Assembly: GCA_021794575.1 (NCBI GenBank)
Contig: JAJYQO010000024.1
Span: 1-64,000, forward strand
Source: Pseudomonadota bacterium
GTDB lineage: Bacteria > Pseudomonadota > Gammaproteobacteria > Xanthomonadales > Rhodanobacteraceae
DNA: 64,000 bases
Direction of reading: 5' to 3'
The position numbers and the translations under genes were made by a program. The notes beneath the pieces were generated by a model. It was given only the letters and a program-made list of their open reading frames with translations, was not told where the DNA came from and searched no databases. Positions 39,058 to 46,539 of this stretch are shown here, in pieces; the first letter of the stretch is position 1; every line of letters begins with the position of its first letter.

Positions 39058-39868
39058 GGATGCGCCCTCCGTGCAAGCGTTGCGGGGCGCGCTCGAGCAG
39101 CAGCAGCAACGCCTGCATGATGGCGGCTGGCGTCGGTGGACATCCGGGCAAGTACACATCCACCGGCACCACGCCATGCGCCCCCGCCCCGCTCGCGTAG
39201 CCTTCGCGCGCCATGGCGCCGCTGATCGCGCAGGCGCCCATCGCCATCACCCATTTCGGCTCGGGCATGGCCTCCCAGGCAGCCAGCAGCGCATCCTGCA
39301 TGGGCGCAGTGACGGTACCGGTCACCAGCAGCAGATCCGCCGCGCGCGGCGAAGCGGTGAAGAAAATGCCCAGCCTGTGCAGGTTGTAGAACGGGTTCAG
39401 CAGTGCCTGCAGCTCGCTCTCGCAACCGTTGCAGGAACCGGCATCGACGTGGCGGATATGCAGGCTGTGCTTGAACACGCGCGCCATGGCCTGCTGCAGA
39501 CGTTCGGCCGCGTGCCGGGCATGCGGATCGAAGACCAGGTCTTCGCGCCGACGCGTGCCCAGCGCCCACTCGTGGCTGGCGCTCAGTGTGCCGGCGGGAC
39601 ACACATCGACACAGCGCTGGCAGCCGATGCAGCGGCCGTAATCGAGCGCGATGCGGGCGTTCCCGCCCAGCCCGGCTTCGGGGTCACCGCGGCGCAGCGC
39701 CTCGGTGGGGCAAGCGGCGATGCAGGCCGCGCAGTCTGGCGCGCAGTCCTTACCGCTGATGCGCGGCAGTCCGATCACCGCGTCCTGTTCCGCGCTGCCC
39801 GCGTGCGGCTTCGGCCAGTCCGTAGTGGCTTCGCCGCGCGCCAGCCCGAAGAATGTCCACAAGGCCAT
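39050..39868 (-). CDS. hyfI: Fused ferredoxin and NuoB-like iron-sulfur subunit (HyfH+HyfI-like)
   Basis: This 272-residue protein joins two subunits that are separate in E. coli Hyf/Hyc. Residues about 35-100 carry two 4Fe-4S motifs (CAPDCAACIAACP and CIGCQRCVDVCP). Residues about 130-265 are a NuoB/HycG-type subunit with all four N2-like ligands: the two cysteines of GSCNGCE, then MGAC and LPGCPP. It should pass electrons within the peripheral arm of the complex. It overlaps hyfB by 8 bases and is 9 bp after hyfG. Confidence 0.9.
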   Translation of the reverse strand: MALWTFFGLARGEATTDWPKPHAGSAEQDAVIGLPRISGKDCAPDCAACIAACPTEALRRGDPEAGLGGNARIALDYGRCIGCQRCVDVCPAGTLSASHEWALGTRRREDLVFDPHARHAAERLQQAMARVFKHSLHIRHVDAGSCNGCESELQALLNPFYNLHRLGIFFTASPRAADLLLVTGTVTAPMQDALLAAWEAMPEPKWVMAMGACAISGAMAREGYASGAGAHGVVPVDVYLPGCPPTPAAIMQALLLLLERAPQRLHGGRIHE

Positions 39869-39877
39869 GCAGTGCTC

Positions 39878-41344
39878 CTAGCGGTCGCAGCCGGCGACGG
39901 TGCTGCCGAAGCTGGCTTCGTTGATGGCGTAATCCATCATGTTGCTGTCGTGCACGGTGTACGGGAACACGCGCCAGTTCGAGTAGGAAGGCGATTTGAT
40001 CTTGACCCGTGACAGCCGTCCGGCATGGTCGAGATGCGCCACGTAGTACACCGAACCGCGCGGCGATTCGGCCCAGCCCAGCCCGACGCCCCGCGCCGGC
40101 GCGAGGCATGCGCTGCGCACGTCCCCGGACGGCAGCGTCTGGGCCAGTTGCCGCACCAGCCGCATGCTGTCCAGCAATTCCGCGCAGCGCACGCGATAGC
40201 GCGCGTAGGCATCGCCATCGGCATGCCGGGCCACCCGCGGCGGGTACCCGGCATAGGCGGCATAGGGATGATCGCGGCGCAGGTCGCGATCGAGGCCGGA
40301 GGCACGTTCCACCGGGCCGGTCGCGCCCTGATCGAAGGCCACCTTGCGCGGCAAAGGGCCCGTGGTGTGCAGACGGTCGAGAAAACTCGAGGTGCGCTCC
40401 AGTTGTGCGATGTAGCGGGCGCTATCGGCCTCCAACTTGGAGAGTTCACGCAGAAAATGGACGGGCAAATGCAGATCGCGGCGCAGGCCGCCCGGGCTCA
40501 GCACGTTCATCAGCAGGCGGTGTCCGCACACTTTGGCATTGAGTTGCTTGGCGCGCTCTTCCAGCAGGCGCCCCTCGGCTTGTCCGACTTTCAGGGTGGT
40601 GGTGTCGGCCAGATGTCCCAGATAGTGCAGATGGTTGTAGACACGCTCCAGTTCCGCCAGCAGGCTGCGCCATGCGCGCGCGCGCGGCGGCACCTCGCTG
40701 CCAGCGGCATCTTCGATGGCCTGGCAGTAGGCCAGGCCATGCGCCAGCGCGCCTACGCCGGAGATGCGCTCGGCCAGATGCATGGCGGCCTCGGGCGCAA
40801 GCCCCTGGAAGCGCTTTTCCATGCCGCGGTGCTTGAGGAACAGGCGCGGCTGATAGCGCAGGATGCGCTCGCCGATGTAGAAGAAGCGGAATTGCACCGA
40901 TTCGAACACGTCGGCGCGGACCGGGCCGAAGTCGAGTTCCTGCACATCCTCGCCGCTCACGTCCGGCAAAACGTGCGGCGCCGGGAAGCGGCTGTTGCAG
41001 CGGATTCCGGACAGCGGCGCGGCCTCGTCCGCGCGCCGCTCGATCAGCAGCGGATACGGCTCGGGATGATTGAGCAAGTCGACGCCCGACAGATCGTGCA
41101 TCTCGCGCTCGTACCAGCCCAGCAGCGGAACGTGCGCCGCCATGCTGGGCATTCCTGCGGATGGCGCATCCACGCACCACAACTCCAGTGGCTTGCCCGC
41201 TCCGAGTGACGCCAGATAGCAGATCTCCAGGTGCTCCGGCAGGGGATGCGCGTACACCATCTGCATGCGCCCACCCTTGGCCAGCAGCGTTTCGATGGCG
41301 GCCGATATTTCGGCAGCGTGCATGCGCAGTACCAGCGTGTTCAT
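39878..41344 (-). CDS. hyfG: Hydrogenase-large-subunit/NuoCD-like protein lacking the NiFe ligands
   Basis: This 488-residue protein has an N-terminal NuoC-like part (WYEREMHDLSGVDLLNHPEP near residues 93-112) and a NuoD/HycE-like part. The L1 nickel-ligand motif, CGIC in HycE, is replaced: the aligned stretch reads AERISGVGALAHG. The C-terminal L2 motif DPCxxC is also gone, and the protein ends FGSTVAGCDR, closer to NuoD. So it cannot hold a NiFe centre in the known way. This marks it as an energy-converting-hydrogenase-related (Ehr) subunit. No maturation genes are nearby. Confidence 0.92.
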   Translation of the reverse strand: MNTLVLRMHAAEISAAIETLLAKGGRMQMVYAHPLPEHLEICYLASLGAGKPLELWCVDAPSAGMPSMAAHVPLLGWYEREMHDLSGVDLLNHPEPYPLLIERRADEAAPLSGIRCNSRFPAPHVLPDVSGEDVQELDFGPVRADVFESVQFRFFYIGERILRYQPRLFLKHRGMEKRFQGLAPEAAMHLAERISGVGALAHGLAYCQAIEDAAGSEVPPRARAWRSLLAELERVYNHLHYLGHLADTTTLKVGQAEGRLLEERAKQLNAKVCGHRLLMNVLSPGGLRRDLHLPVHFLRELSKLEADSARYIAQLERTSSFLDRLHTTGPLPRKVAFDQGATGPVERASGLDRDLRRDHPYAAYAGYPPRVARHADGDAYARYRVRCAELLDSMRLVRQLAQTLPSGDVRSACLAPARGVGLGWAESPRGSVYYVAHLDHAGRLSRVKIKSPSYSNWRVFPYTVHDSNMMDYAINEASFGSTVAGCDR

Positions 41345-42795
41345 GACGTGGCCCCCAGCGCATGCGCGATCTGTCCGAACCAGCGGCTGAACAGTGGCGG
41401 CCACCACAAACCGAAGACCAGCAGTGCCGCCACCGCCAGCAGCATCGGTAGCCAGGCCAGCACGCCGGGCAAGGGCCCGGTCGGCATGGCCGGCGTCGCC
41501 CGCGTGAACATGATGCGGAAGTGATTAAGAAAGCCGACGAAGATCACGATCAGCAATAGCAAAAACAGCACCGCCGCCCAGCGTGTGCCGCTGTCCTGCA
41601 AGCCGGCCAACAGCACCGCCAGCTCGCTGCGAAACAGGCCGAACGGCGGCGCGCCGGTGATGGCCACGGCGCCGGCCAGCCACAGCCAGGCGAAGCCCGG
41701 CATGGTCCGCGGCAACGCGCGCATCCGCGTCATGTCGTGCGATCCGAAACGGTGCACGGCGCTGCCGGCGCCGATGAACAGGGCGGTCTTGTTGAGGCTG
41801 TGGTTGAGCATGTGATAAAGCGCGCCGAACACGCCCAGCACACCGCCGAAACCGAAACCCAACGCCACCACGCCCATGTGCTCGACGCTGGAATACGCCA
41901 TCAGCCGCTTGACTCCGCGCTGGCGCAGGATGAACAAGGCCCCGAGGATCAGTGAGGCCATGCCCAGCGCGATCAGCACGCGATGCGGCCAGGCGCCATG
42001 GCCGGCGGCATCGGTAGCGGCCAGAAAGCGCACGATGCCCAGCATGGCGCAGTTGAGCAGCGCGCCGGAGAGCATGGCCGATACCGGCGCCGGCGCTTCG
42101 CTGTGCGCATCGGGCAGCCAGGTGTGCATCGGCGCCAGACCGACCTTGACCCCATAGCCCACCAGCGACAGCAGGAATCCCATCTGCAGCAGCGCTGTCG
42201 GCATGCGCGGCGCGATCGCATCGAGCGTGCCCCAGTCCAGCGTATAGGTCGGGCCCAGCACGAAGGTGCCGCCCCAATACAGCAGCACCGTGCCCAGCAG
42301 GGCGATGCTGATACCGCCGGAGACGATGATGATGTACTTCCAGGCCGCCTCCATGCTTTCGGCGCTGCGTTCGTAGCCCACCAGGAAGGTACTGACCAGC
42401 GTGGTCAGCTCGATGCCGATCCAGTACACGCCGACCATGTTGGCCATGGGTGCGGCGAACATGGTCCATGCGAATAGCGCGAACAACGCATAGAAGTTGG
42501 GCAGCCGTCCGGTGTCCTCACCGTGACGCATGTAATCGAGTGCGAACATCGAAGACAACAGATACACCACCGCGGTGCACAGCAGCACCCATGCGCCCAG
42601 ACGGTCGAGATAGAGCAGTCGATCGAAGAACTGTCGGGGCCGGTCGGCGCCAGCCAACAAGGCAATACTCACCGGCAGGCAGACCAGCGACGCCAGCAGA
42701 TTGGCCCAGCCCATCAGCCGCCGCACCAGCAGCGACCACACCACCGCGAACAGCGGCGCAGCCAGCAAGACCACGATCAACGCCGAGGTATCCAT
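41341..42795 (-). CDS. hyfF: Hydrogenase-4 component F-like antiporter subunit
   Basis: This 484-residue, about 14-helix antiporter-like subunit is the HyfF/NuoN-M type. Key residues are the glutamate in WIGIELTTLVSTFLVGYE (near residue 129), the lysine in YGVKVGLAPMHTWLPDAHSE (near residue 211), and the histidine/lysine of HMLNHSLNKTALF further on. These are the residues that carry protons in complex I relatives. Its ATG overlaps the hyfG start by four bases on the operon's downstream side. Confidence 0.93.
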   Translation of the reverse strand: MDTSALIVVLLAAPLFAVVWSLLVRRLMGWANLLASLVCLPVSIALLAGADRPRQFFDRLLYLDRLGAWVLLCTAVVYLLSSMFALDYMRHGEDTGRLPNFYALFALFAWTMFAAPMANMVGVYWIGIELTTLVSTFLVGYERSAESMEAAWKYIIIVSGGISIALLGTVLLYWGGTFVLGPTYTLDWGTLDAIAPRMPTALLQMGFLLSLVGYGVKVGLAPMHTWLPDAHSEAPAPVSAMLSGALLNCAMLGIVRFLAATDAAGHGAWPHRVLIALGMASLILGALFILRQRGVKRLMAYSSVEHMGVVALGFGFGGVLGVFGALYHMLNHSLNKTALFIGAGSAVHRFGSHDMTRMRALPRTMPGFAWLWLAGAVAITGAPPFGLFRSELAVLLAGLQDSGTRWAAVLFLLLLIVIFVGFLNHFRIMFTRATPAMPTGPLPGVLAWLPMLLAVAALLVFGLWWPPLFSRWFGQIAHALGATS

Positions 42796-42796
42796 C

Positions 42797-43477
42797 TCAG
42801 CCCACCAGCTTCTGCAGCGCCTGGCTGCCGGTGGCACCGACCGCGCTGAGCAGATAGCGCACCAGCACGGCGAAACAGGTCACCGCCACCAGCAGATCGA
42901 ACAGCAGCACCAGTTCGATCATCAGCGGCATGCCGGGCACCAGGATCTGCGAACCCAGGAACACCCCGTTTTCCAGCAACAGGATGCCCAGGATCGAGCT
43001 GATCGCCTCGCGCCGGATCGCCAGCATCAGGAACCCGATCAGCTTGATCGACAGCATCACCGTCAGCGCCAGGATCACCGTACGCGTTTCGATATGCACG
43101 GCCTCGCCGATGCGGTAGGCCACCACCACGGCGAAGATCACCAGCGCCGCGCCCATGACCATGGCCGTCGACGGCCGCACGATCTCGTGCAACTCGCGAT
43201 TGACATGCAGGCGGTTGAGTATCCACAGCAGCATCAGCGGCAGCACCAGCCCGCGGAACAGGGCGGTCAGCAACGCCACGAAATACAGTTCGGTGTAACC
43301 ACCGGCATAACCCACCAGCGCCGAGAGGATGGCGATCAGCCAGGACTGCGCGGCGAACGCCAGCATGTAGTCTTTCAGCCAGCGCGAGCCCAACATCACG
43401 AAAGCCAGCACCAGCGCGCTGATGGCGATCAGGCTGAAGATCGAGGCGAGCACGGGGTTCAGATGCAGAGCCAGCAT
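42797..43477 (-). CDS. hyfE: Hydrogenase-4 component E-like membrane subunit
   Basis: This 226-residue protein with about seven membrane helices resembles HyfE. The C-terminal half looks like NuoK, with a conserved glutamate in GILLLENGVFLG (near residue 170) and acidic residues in later helices (LLFDLLVAVTCF). It should sit between the NuoH-like subunit and the antiporter subunits. It lies 4 bp after hyfC and one base before hyfF. Confidence 0.9.
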   Translation of the reverse strand: MLALHLNPVLASIFSLIAISALVLAFVMLGSRWLKDYMLAFAAQSWLIAILSALVGYAGGYTELYFVALLTALFRGLVLPLMLLWILNRLHVNRELHEIVRPSTAMVMGAALVIFAVVVAYRIGEAVHIETRTVILALTVMLSIKLIGFLMLAIRREAISSILGILLLENGVFLGSQILVPGMPLMIELVLLFDLLVAVTCFAVLVRYLLSAVGATGSQALQKLVG

Positions 43478-43481
43478 GGCG

Positions 43482-44423
43482 TCACCGGATGTTGTTGGCG
43501 ATCAGGGCCAGCACGGCGAACACGAACGCGGCCGCCAGCGGCTCCTGGTAGCGGTAGAAGCGCAGCCGCGACTGCACGGTTTCCACGCCGATCACCGCAC
43601 CGGCAATGATGGCGAACTTGATGGCGATGCCGATGAGCGTGCCGGCCACGCCCAGCACGCTGCCCCGCGCGGACAGGCCCCAGGGCAGGATGAACACGTT
43701 GGCGAAGATGGTGTACAGGATGAACTGCTTCATCATCCCCGCCCACTTCAGCAGCGCCAGCAGCGGGCCGGAGTACTCCAGAACCCGCGCCTCTTCGATC
43801 ATGTACACCTCGATATGCGTGCTGGAATGGATGGGCAGGCGGTCGGTCTCCACCAGCAGCAGCACGAAGAACGCGGCCACCAGAAACAGATGCGCGGGAC
43901 TCCAGTAGACCTCGGGTTGCTGCACCAGCTCATGGTTGACCACGAACGGCAGCATGGCCTGCGCCATCAGCGTGATGCCGACGAACACCAGGATCAGGAT
44001 GGGTTCGGCGAGGATGCCGATCAGCACCGTGCGCGCCGAGCCCATGCCGCCATAGCTGCTGCCGGTATCCATGCCGGCGAGATTGATGAAGAACGAACCC
44101 AGGGTGAGGATCAGGCCGCCGCCGAGAATGTCGCCCATGTCCGACAGCGGCAGCGGATAGTTGGTCAGCACCGGGATGAGGATGGGGACCGTGAGCATCG
44201 CGGTGAAGGCCACGAACGGCGCCACTATGAACACCCAGCTCGCCGAATCCGGCAGCACCGTCTGCTTGCCGAAAAGCTTGACCAAGTCGCGCCAGGGCTG
44301 CAGCAGGCTGGGTCCGGTGGCGCGCTGCACGCGCTCCTCGTAGCGCAGGATGAACCCCTGCAGCAACGGCGCCAGCAGTAGCACGGTCAGTACCTGGCCG
44401 ATCTGCAGCAGCGCGTCACGCAT
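43482..44423 (-). CDS. hyfC: Hydrogenase-4 component C-like (NuoH-type) membrane subunit
   Basis: This 313-residue, eight-helix protein is the NuoH/HycD type that links the peripheral arm to the membrane arm. Family marks are GPSLLQPWRDLVKLFGKQT (near residue 35), the ETDRLPIHSSTHIEVYMIEEA stretch (near residue 192) with its conserved acidic residues, and LEYSGPLLALLKWA. ATG 44423 has a G run at 9-12 bases upstream; ATG 44429 is possible. It is the first gene of the operon and follows a fluoride riboswitch by about 100 bp. Confidence 0.92.
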   Translation of the reverse strand: MRDALLQIGQVLTVLLLAPLLQGFILRYEERVQRATGPSLLQPWRDLVKLFGKQTVLPDSASWVFIVAPFVAFTAMLTVPILIPVLTNYPLPLSDMGDILGGGLILTLGSFFINLAGMDTGSSYGGMGSARTVLIGILAEPILILVFVGITLMAQAMLPFVVNHELVQQPEVYWSPAHLFLVAAFFVLLLVETDRLPIHSSTHIEVYMIEEARVLEYSGPLLALLKWAGMMKQFILYTIFANVFILPWGLSARGSVLGVAGTLIGIAIKFAIIAGAVIGVETVQSRLRFYRYQEPLAAAFVFAVLALIANNIR

Positions 44424-44523
44424 GCGCATGATCCCCGCGCAAGCCGCAGGCACCCTCAGTCGATACACGTGTGGAATTACGCGAACTTCTGCGAGCCATG
44501 CCATCACTCCCGGTGGTGGGTCT

Positions 44524-44575
44524 CGTAGGAGTCATCAGCCCGTTGCGGGCATTCCAGGCGAACTCCATCGCCTGC
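44524..44575 (-). ncRNA. Fluoride riboswitch (crcB RNA motif) upstream of the hyf/Ehr-like operon
   Basis: Read on the minus strand, AGGCGATGGAGTTCGCCT (44573 down to 44556) forms the first hairpin with the conserved GATGG loop. GCCCG and CGGGC make the second stem, followed by the conserved CTGATGACTCCTACG. The loop bases GGAGT pair with ACTCC to form the pseudoknot; in the other two copies here this is GGCAT with ATGCC, so the pairing covaries. The match to the consensus is the best of the three. It leads to hyfC. Confidence 0.93.
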
Positions 44576-44592
44576 GCTGGCTTTGTGATCCG

Positions 44593-44621
44593 ATTACATG
44601 CCCGCCTCGCGTGTTTGTCAA
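44593..44621 (-). promoter_or_regulatory. Sigma-70 promoter of the hyf/Ehr-like operon
   Basis: On the minus strand, TTGACA (44621-44616) and TGTAAT (44598-44593) are separated by exactly 17 bp. Predicted transcription start is near 44586, about 10 bases before the riboswitch's first hairpin. This is the best promoter match seen in the window. Confidence 0.75.
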
Positions 44622-44717
44622 CCGCATTCGCGCCATGCATCGCATGGATGTTCCGGCGTACTTGTCCGCGGGCCGGCAGCGGGGCATCGCGTCCATGCCC
44701 GGGCATCCCCGGCGCGA

Positions 44718-44747
44718 TTGACAGCGTCGCGAGAGTGTTGGAATCAT
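44718..44747 (+). promoter_or_regulatory. Sigma-70-like promoter of cfa
   Basis: TTGACA at 44718-44723 is followed after 17-18 bp by a weak -10 (GAATCA at 44741 or AATCAT at 44742). The predicted start near 44753 coincides with the first G of the riboswitch at 44754. Confidence 0.55.
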
Positions 44748-44753
44748 CTGGTC

Positions 44754-44804
44754 GGGGATGGCATCCCCCGCTGTCAGAATGCCCCGTGGCTGATGATGCC
44801 TGCC
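44754..44804 (+). ncRNA. Fluoride riboswitch (crcB RNA motif) upstream of cfa
   Basis: GGGGA (44754-44758) pairs with TCCCC around the TGGCA loop, giving the conserved GATGG. A short stem (GCC with GGC) is followed by the conserved TGATGATGCC (44791-44800). GGCAT in the loop can pair with ATGCC to form the pseudoknot. The second stem is shorter than in the other copies. It lies about 150 bp before the cfa start on the same strand, right after a TTGACA promoter. The bases GCCTG at 44798-44802 can also pair with CAGGC at 44855-44859. Confidence 0.82.
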
Positions 44805-44956
44805 GACCGCGCGCCGGGCGCAGCGGGCCGTCCGGGCTCTCCCGACCGGCACGCCAGGCAGCCAGCCCGTGCGTTCACTCATCCTGTGCGGAGAGCGACG
44901 ATGGCATGCAGATCGATCTCGATGCGTAACGGTAGCCCCGGCTTCGGGAGGTCCGC

Positions 44957-46075
44957 ATGAACCCGACGGCACTGCGCAAACGTGCCGAGCGCCTGCTGGC
45001 CTTGGCCGATATCCGCATCAATGGTCCCGATCCCACCGATCCGGTGATCCAGGACGAACGTACCTATGCCCGCGCCTTCGCGCACGGATCGCTGGGCTTC
45101 GGCGAGGCCTACATGGACGGTTGGTGGGATGTGCAGGATCTGGCCGGCATGCTGACGCGCATTCTCAAGGCGCAGTTGGACGAGCACTTGCACACGCTCG
45201 ATGCCGTGGTCTCGCACCTGCGCGCACGCTGGCTCAACCGGCAGCGCGGGCGTCGCGCATGGGAAATCGGCAAGCGCCACTACGACACCGGCAATGCGTT
45301 GTTCGAAGCCATGCTGGGCAAGCACATGGTGTACAGCTGCGGTTACTGGGCCAATGCCGACAACCTCGATGACGCCCAGGAGGCCAAGCTCGATCTGGTC
45401 TGCCGCAAGCTGCAACTCAAGCCCGGCATGCGCGTACTGGACATCGGCTGCGGCTGGGGCGAGGCACTGAAGTTTGCCGCCGAGCGCTACGGGGTCAGCG
45501 GCGTGGGCATCACGGTATCCATGGAGCAGGCGACGTGGGCCCGGAACCTGTGCAAGGGCCTGCCCGTCGAGATCCGCCTGCAGGACTATCGCGAGGTGCA
45601 GGACCGCTTCGACGCGGTGTTCTCGATCGGCATGTTCGAGCACGTCGGCGCACACAACTACCGCACCTACTTCGAGACCGTGCGCCGCGTACTCGAGCCC
45701 GAGGGCCTGAGCGTACTGCACAGCATCGGCAGCAACGAGGCGCCCAGCAAGCCCGATCCGTGGATCGAGAAATACATCTTTCCCAACTCGATGATCCCCG
45801 CCGCCAGCCAGGTGGCGACGGCATTGGAGGGTCTGTTCGTGGTCGAGGACTGGCACAACTTCGGCGCCGACTACGACCGTACACTATGCGCATGGAAGGC
45901 CAATTTCGATGCCGCCTGGCATCGGCTGCGCGGCCAATTCGACGAACGCTTCCGGCGCATGTGGCACTTCTACCTGTGCGCTTCGGCCGCGGTGTTTCGC
46001 GCACGACGCGACCAGCTCTGGCAGCTGACGCTCTCGCCATACGGCGTGCCCGGCGGCTACCGCGTACCGCGTTGA
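44957..46075 (+). CDS. cfa: Cyclopropane-fatty-acyl-phospholipid synthase
   Basis: This 372-residue enzyme uses SAM to turn cis double bonds of membrane phospholipids into cyclopropane rings, which toughens membranes against acid. The SAM motif VLDIGCGWGEALKFAAERYG is near residue 160, preceded by HYDTGNALFEAMLGKHMVYS (near residue 110). The conserved MFEHVGAHNYRTYFE and the YIFPNSMIPA block follow. GGGAGG lies 5 bases before the ATG. The long leader holds a fluoride riboswitch candidate, an unusual control for cfa. Confidence 0.97.
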   Translation: MNPTALRKRAERLLALADIRINGPDPTDPVIQDERTYARAFAHGSLGFGEAYMDGWWDVQDLAGMLTRILKAQLDEHLHTLDAVVSHLRARWLNRQRGRRAWEIGKRHYDTGNALFEAMLGKHMVYSCGYWANADNLDDAQEAKLDLVCRKLQLKPGMRVLDIGCGWGEALKFAAERYGVSGVGITVSMEQATWARNLCKGLPVEIRLQDYREVQDRFDAVFSIGMFEHVGAHNYRTYFETVRRVLEPEGLSVLHSIGSNEAPSKPDPWIEKYIFPNSMIPAASQVATALEGLFVVEDWHNFGADYDRTLCAWKANFDAAWHRLRGQFDERFRRMWHFYLCASAAVFRARRDQLWQLTLSPYGVPGGYRVPR

Positions 46076-46113
46076 TCGCCGCGGCACATGCCGCTCGGCA
46101 GGATGCAACGACC

Positions 46114-46539
46114 GTGCTCACCGATAACCAGCGCCGGCACATTGCGCAAAGTCTGGCGCACATCGAACAAACCTTGACAGATGCCTGCATGATGGCAACG
46201 CAAACACGAGGTAAGGAAGTATTTCCACGCTACCGCATGCCGCTGCCCGAAGCCGATGCCGCGGCACTGGGTGCGGCGCTGGATCGGTTGCGCGTCGTGT
46301 TGCGCCGCTATGCACGCGCGCAGCTGTGCCCGCGCGTACCACGATCAACTTTGGCGGCACGCACGCGCTGCACGGTGTCTCCAGTGCCGATCACGGGTCG
46401 CAGCGAACCCACACTCGAACCTACGGCGCTTCGTGTCGGCGCAGCACTACGCCGCTGCGGGCGTCGCGGATCACCCGGCGCAGCGCCATGCGGGCATCAT
46501 CGAGCAAGCTGTAGATCAGCGGCAGGGCCAGCAGGGTGA
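46114..46539 (+). CDS. Hypothetical protein, possibly truncated or frameshifted
   Basis: A GTG at 46114 with AGGA upstream opens a 141-codon frame after cfa. Its first 70 or so residues look like a real helical protein (RRHIAQSLAHIEQTLTDAC, then EADAAALGAALDRLRVVLRR). The rest is Arg/Ala-rich, less protein-like, and overlaps the RND gene on the other strand by over 100 bases. It may be a remnant whose 3' part was lost or shifted near 46330. I do not recognise the family. The stretch 46076-46420 has no other gene. Confidence 0.33.
   Translation: MLTDNQRRHIAQSLAHIEQTLTDACMMATQTRGKEVFPRYRMPLPEADAAALGAALDRLRVVLRRYARAQLCPRVPRSTLAARTRCTVSPVPITGRSEPTLEPTALRVGAALRRCGRRGSPGAAPCGHHRASCRSAAGPAG

Larger units (their letters stand above)
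44430..44956. other. Divergent regulatory region with two fluoride riboswitches, no protein gene
   Basis: This 527-bp region between hyfC (minus strand) and cfa (plus strand) has no convincing coding frame. It holds two promoters and two opposed fluoride riboswitch candidates, about 180 bp apart. The rest is leader sequence for each transcript. No T-rich terminator was seen in either leader. Confidence 0.7.

Noticed and set aside
38435..40012. A 525-codon plus-strand open frame across hyfB and the fused iron-sulfur gene
   Set aside because: It is a shadow of the minus-strand complex genes, which carry clear motifs in their own frames.
37096..44423. A true formate hydrogenlyase or hydrogenase-4
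   Set aside because: The large subunit lacks both CxxC pairs for nickel-iron, and there is no formate dehydrogenase or hyp maturation gene in the window.
44754..44768. A third aptamer read on the minus strand at the same place
   Set aside because: The first hairpin is nearly self-complementary, but on the minus strand it reads GATGCC instead of GATGG and lacks the downstream GATGA strand.
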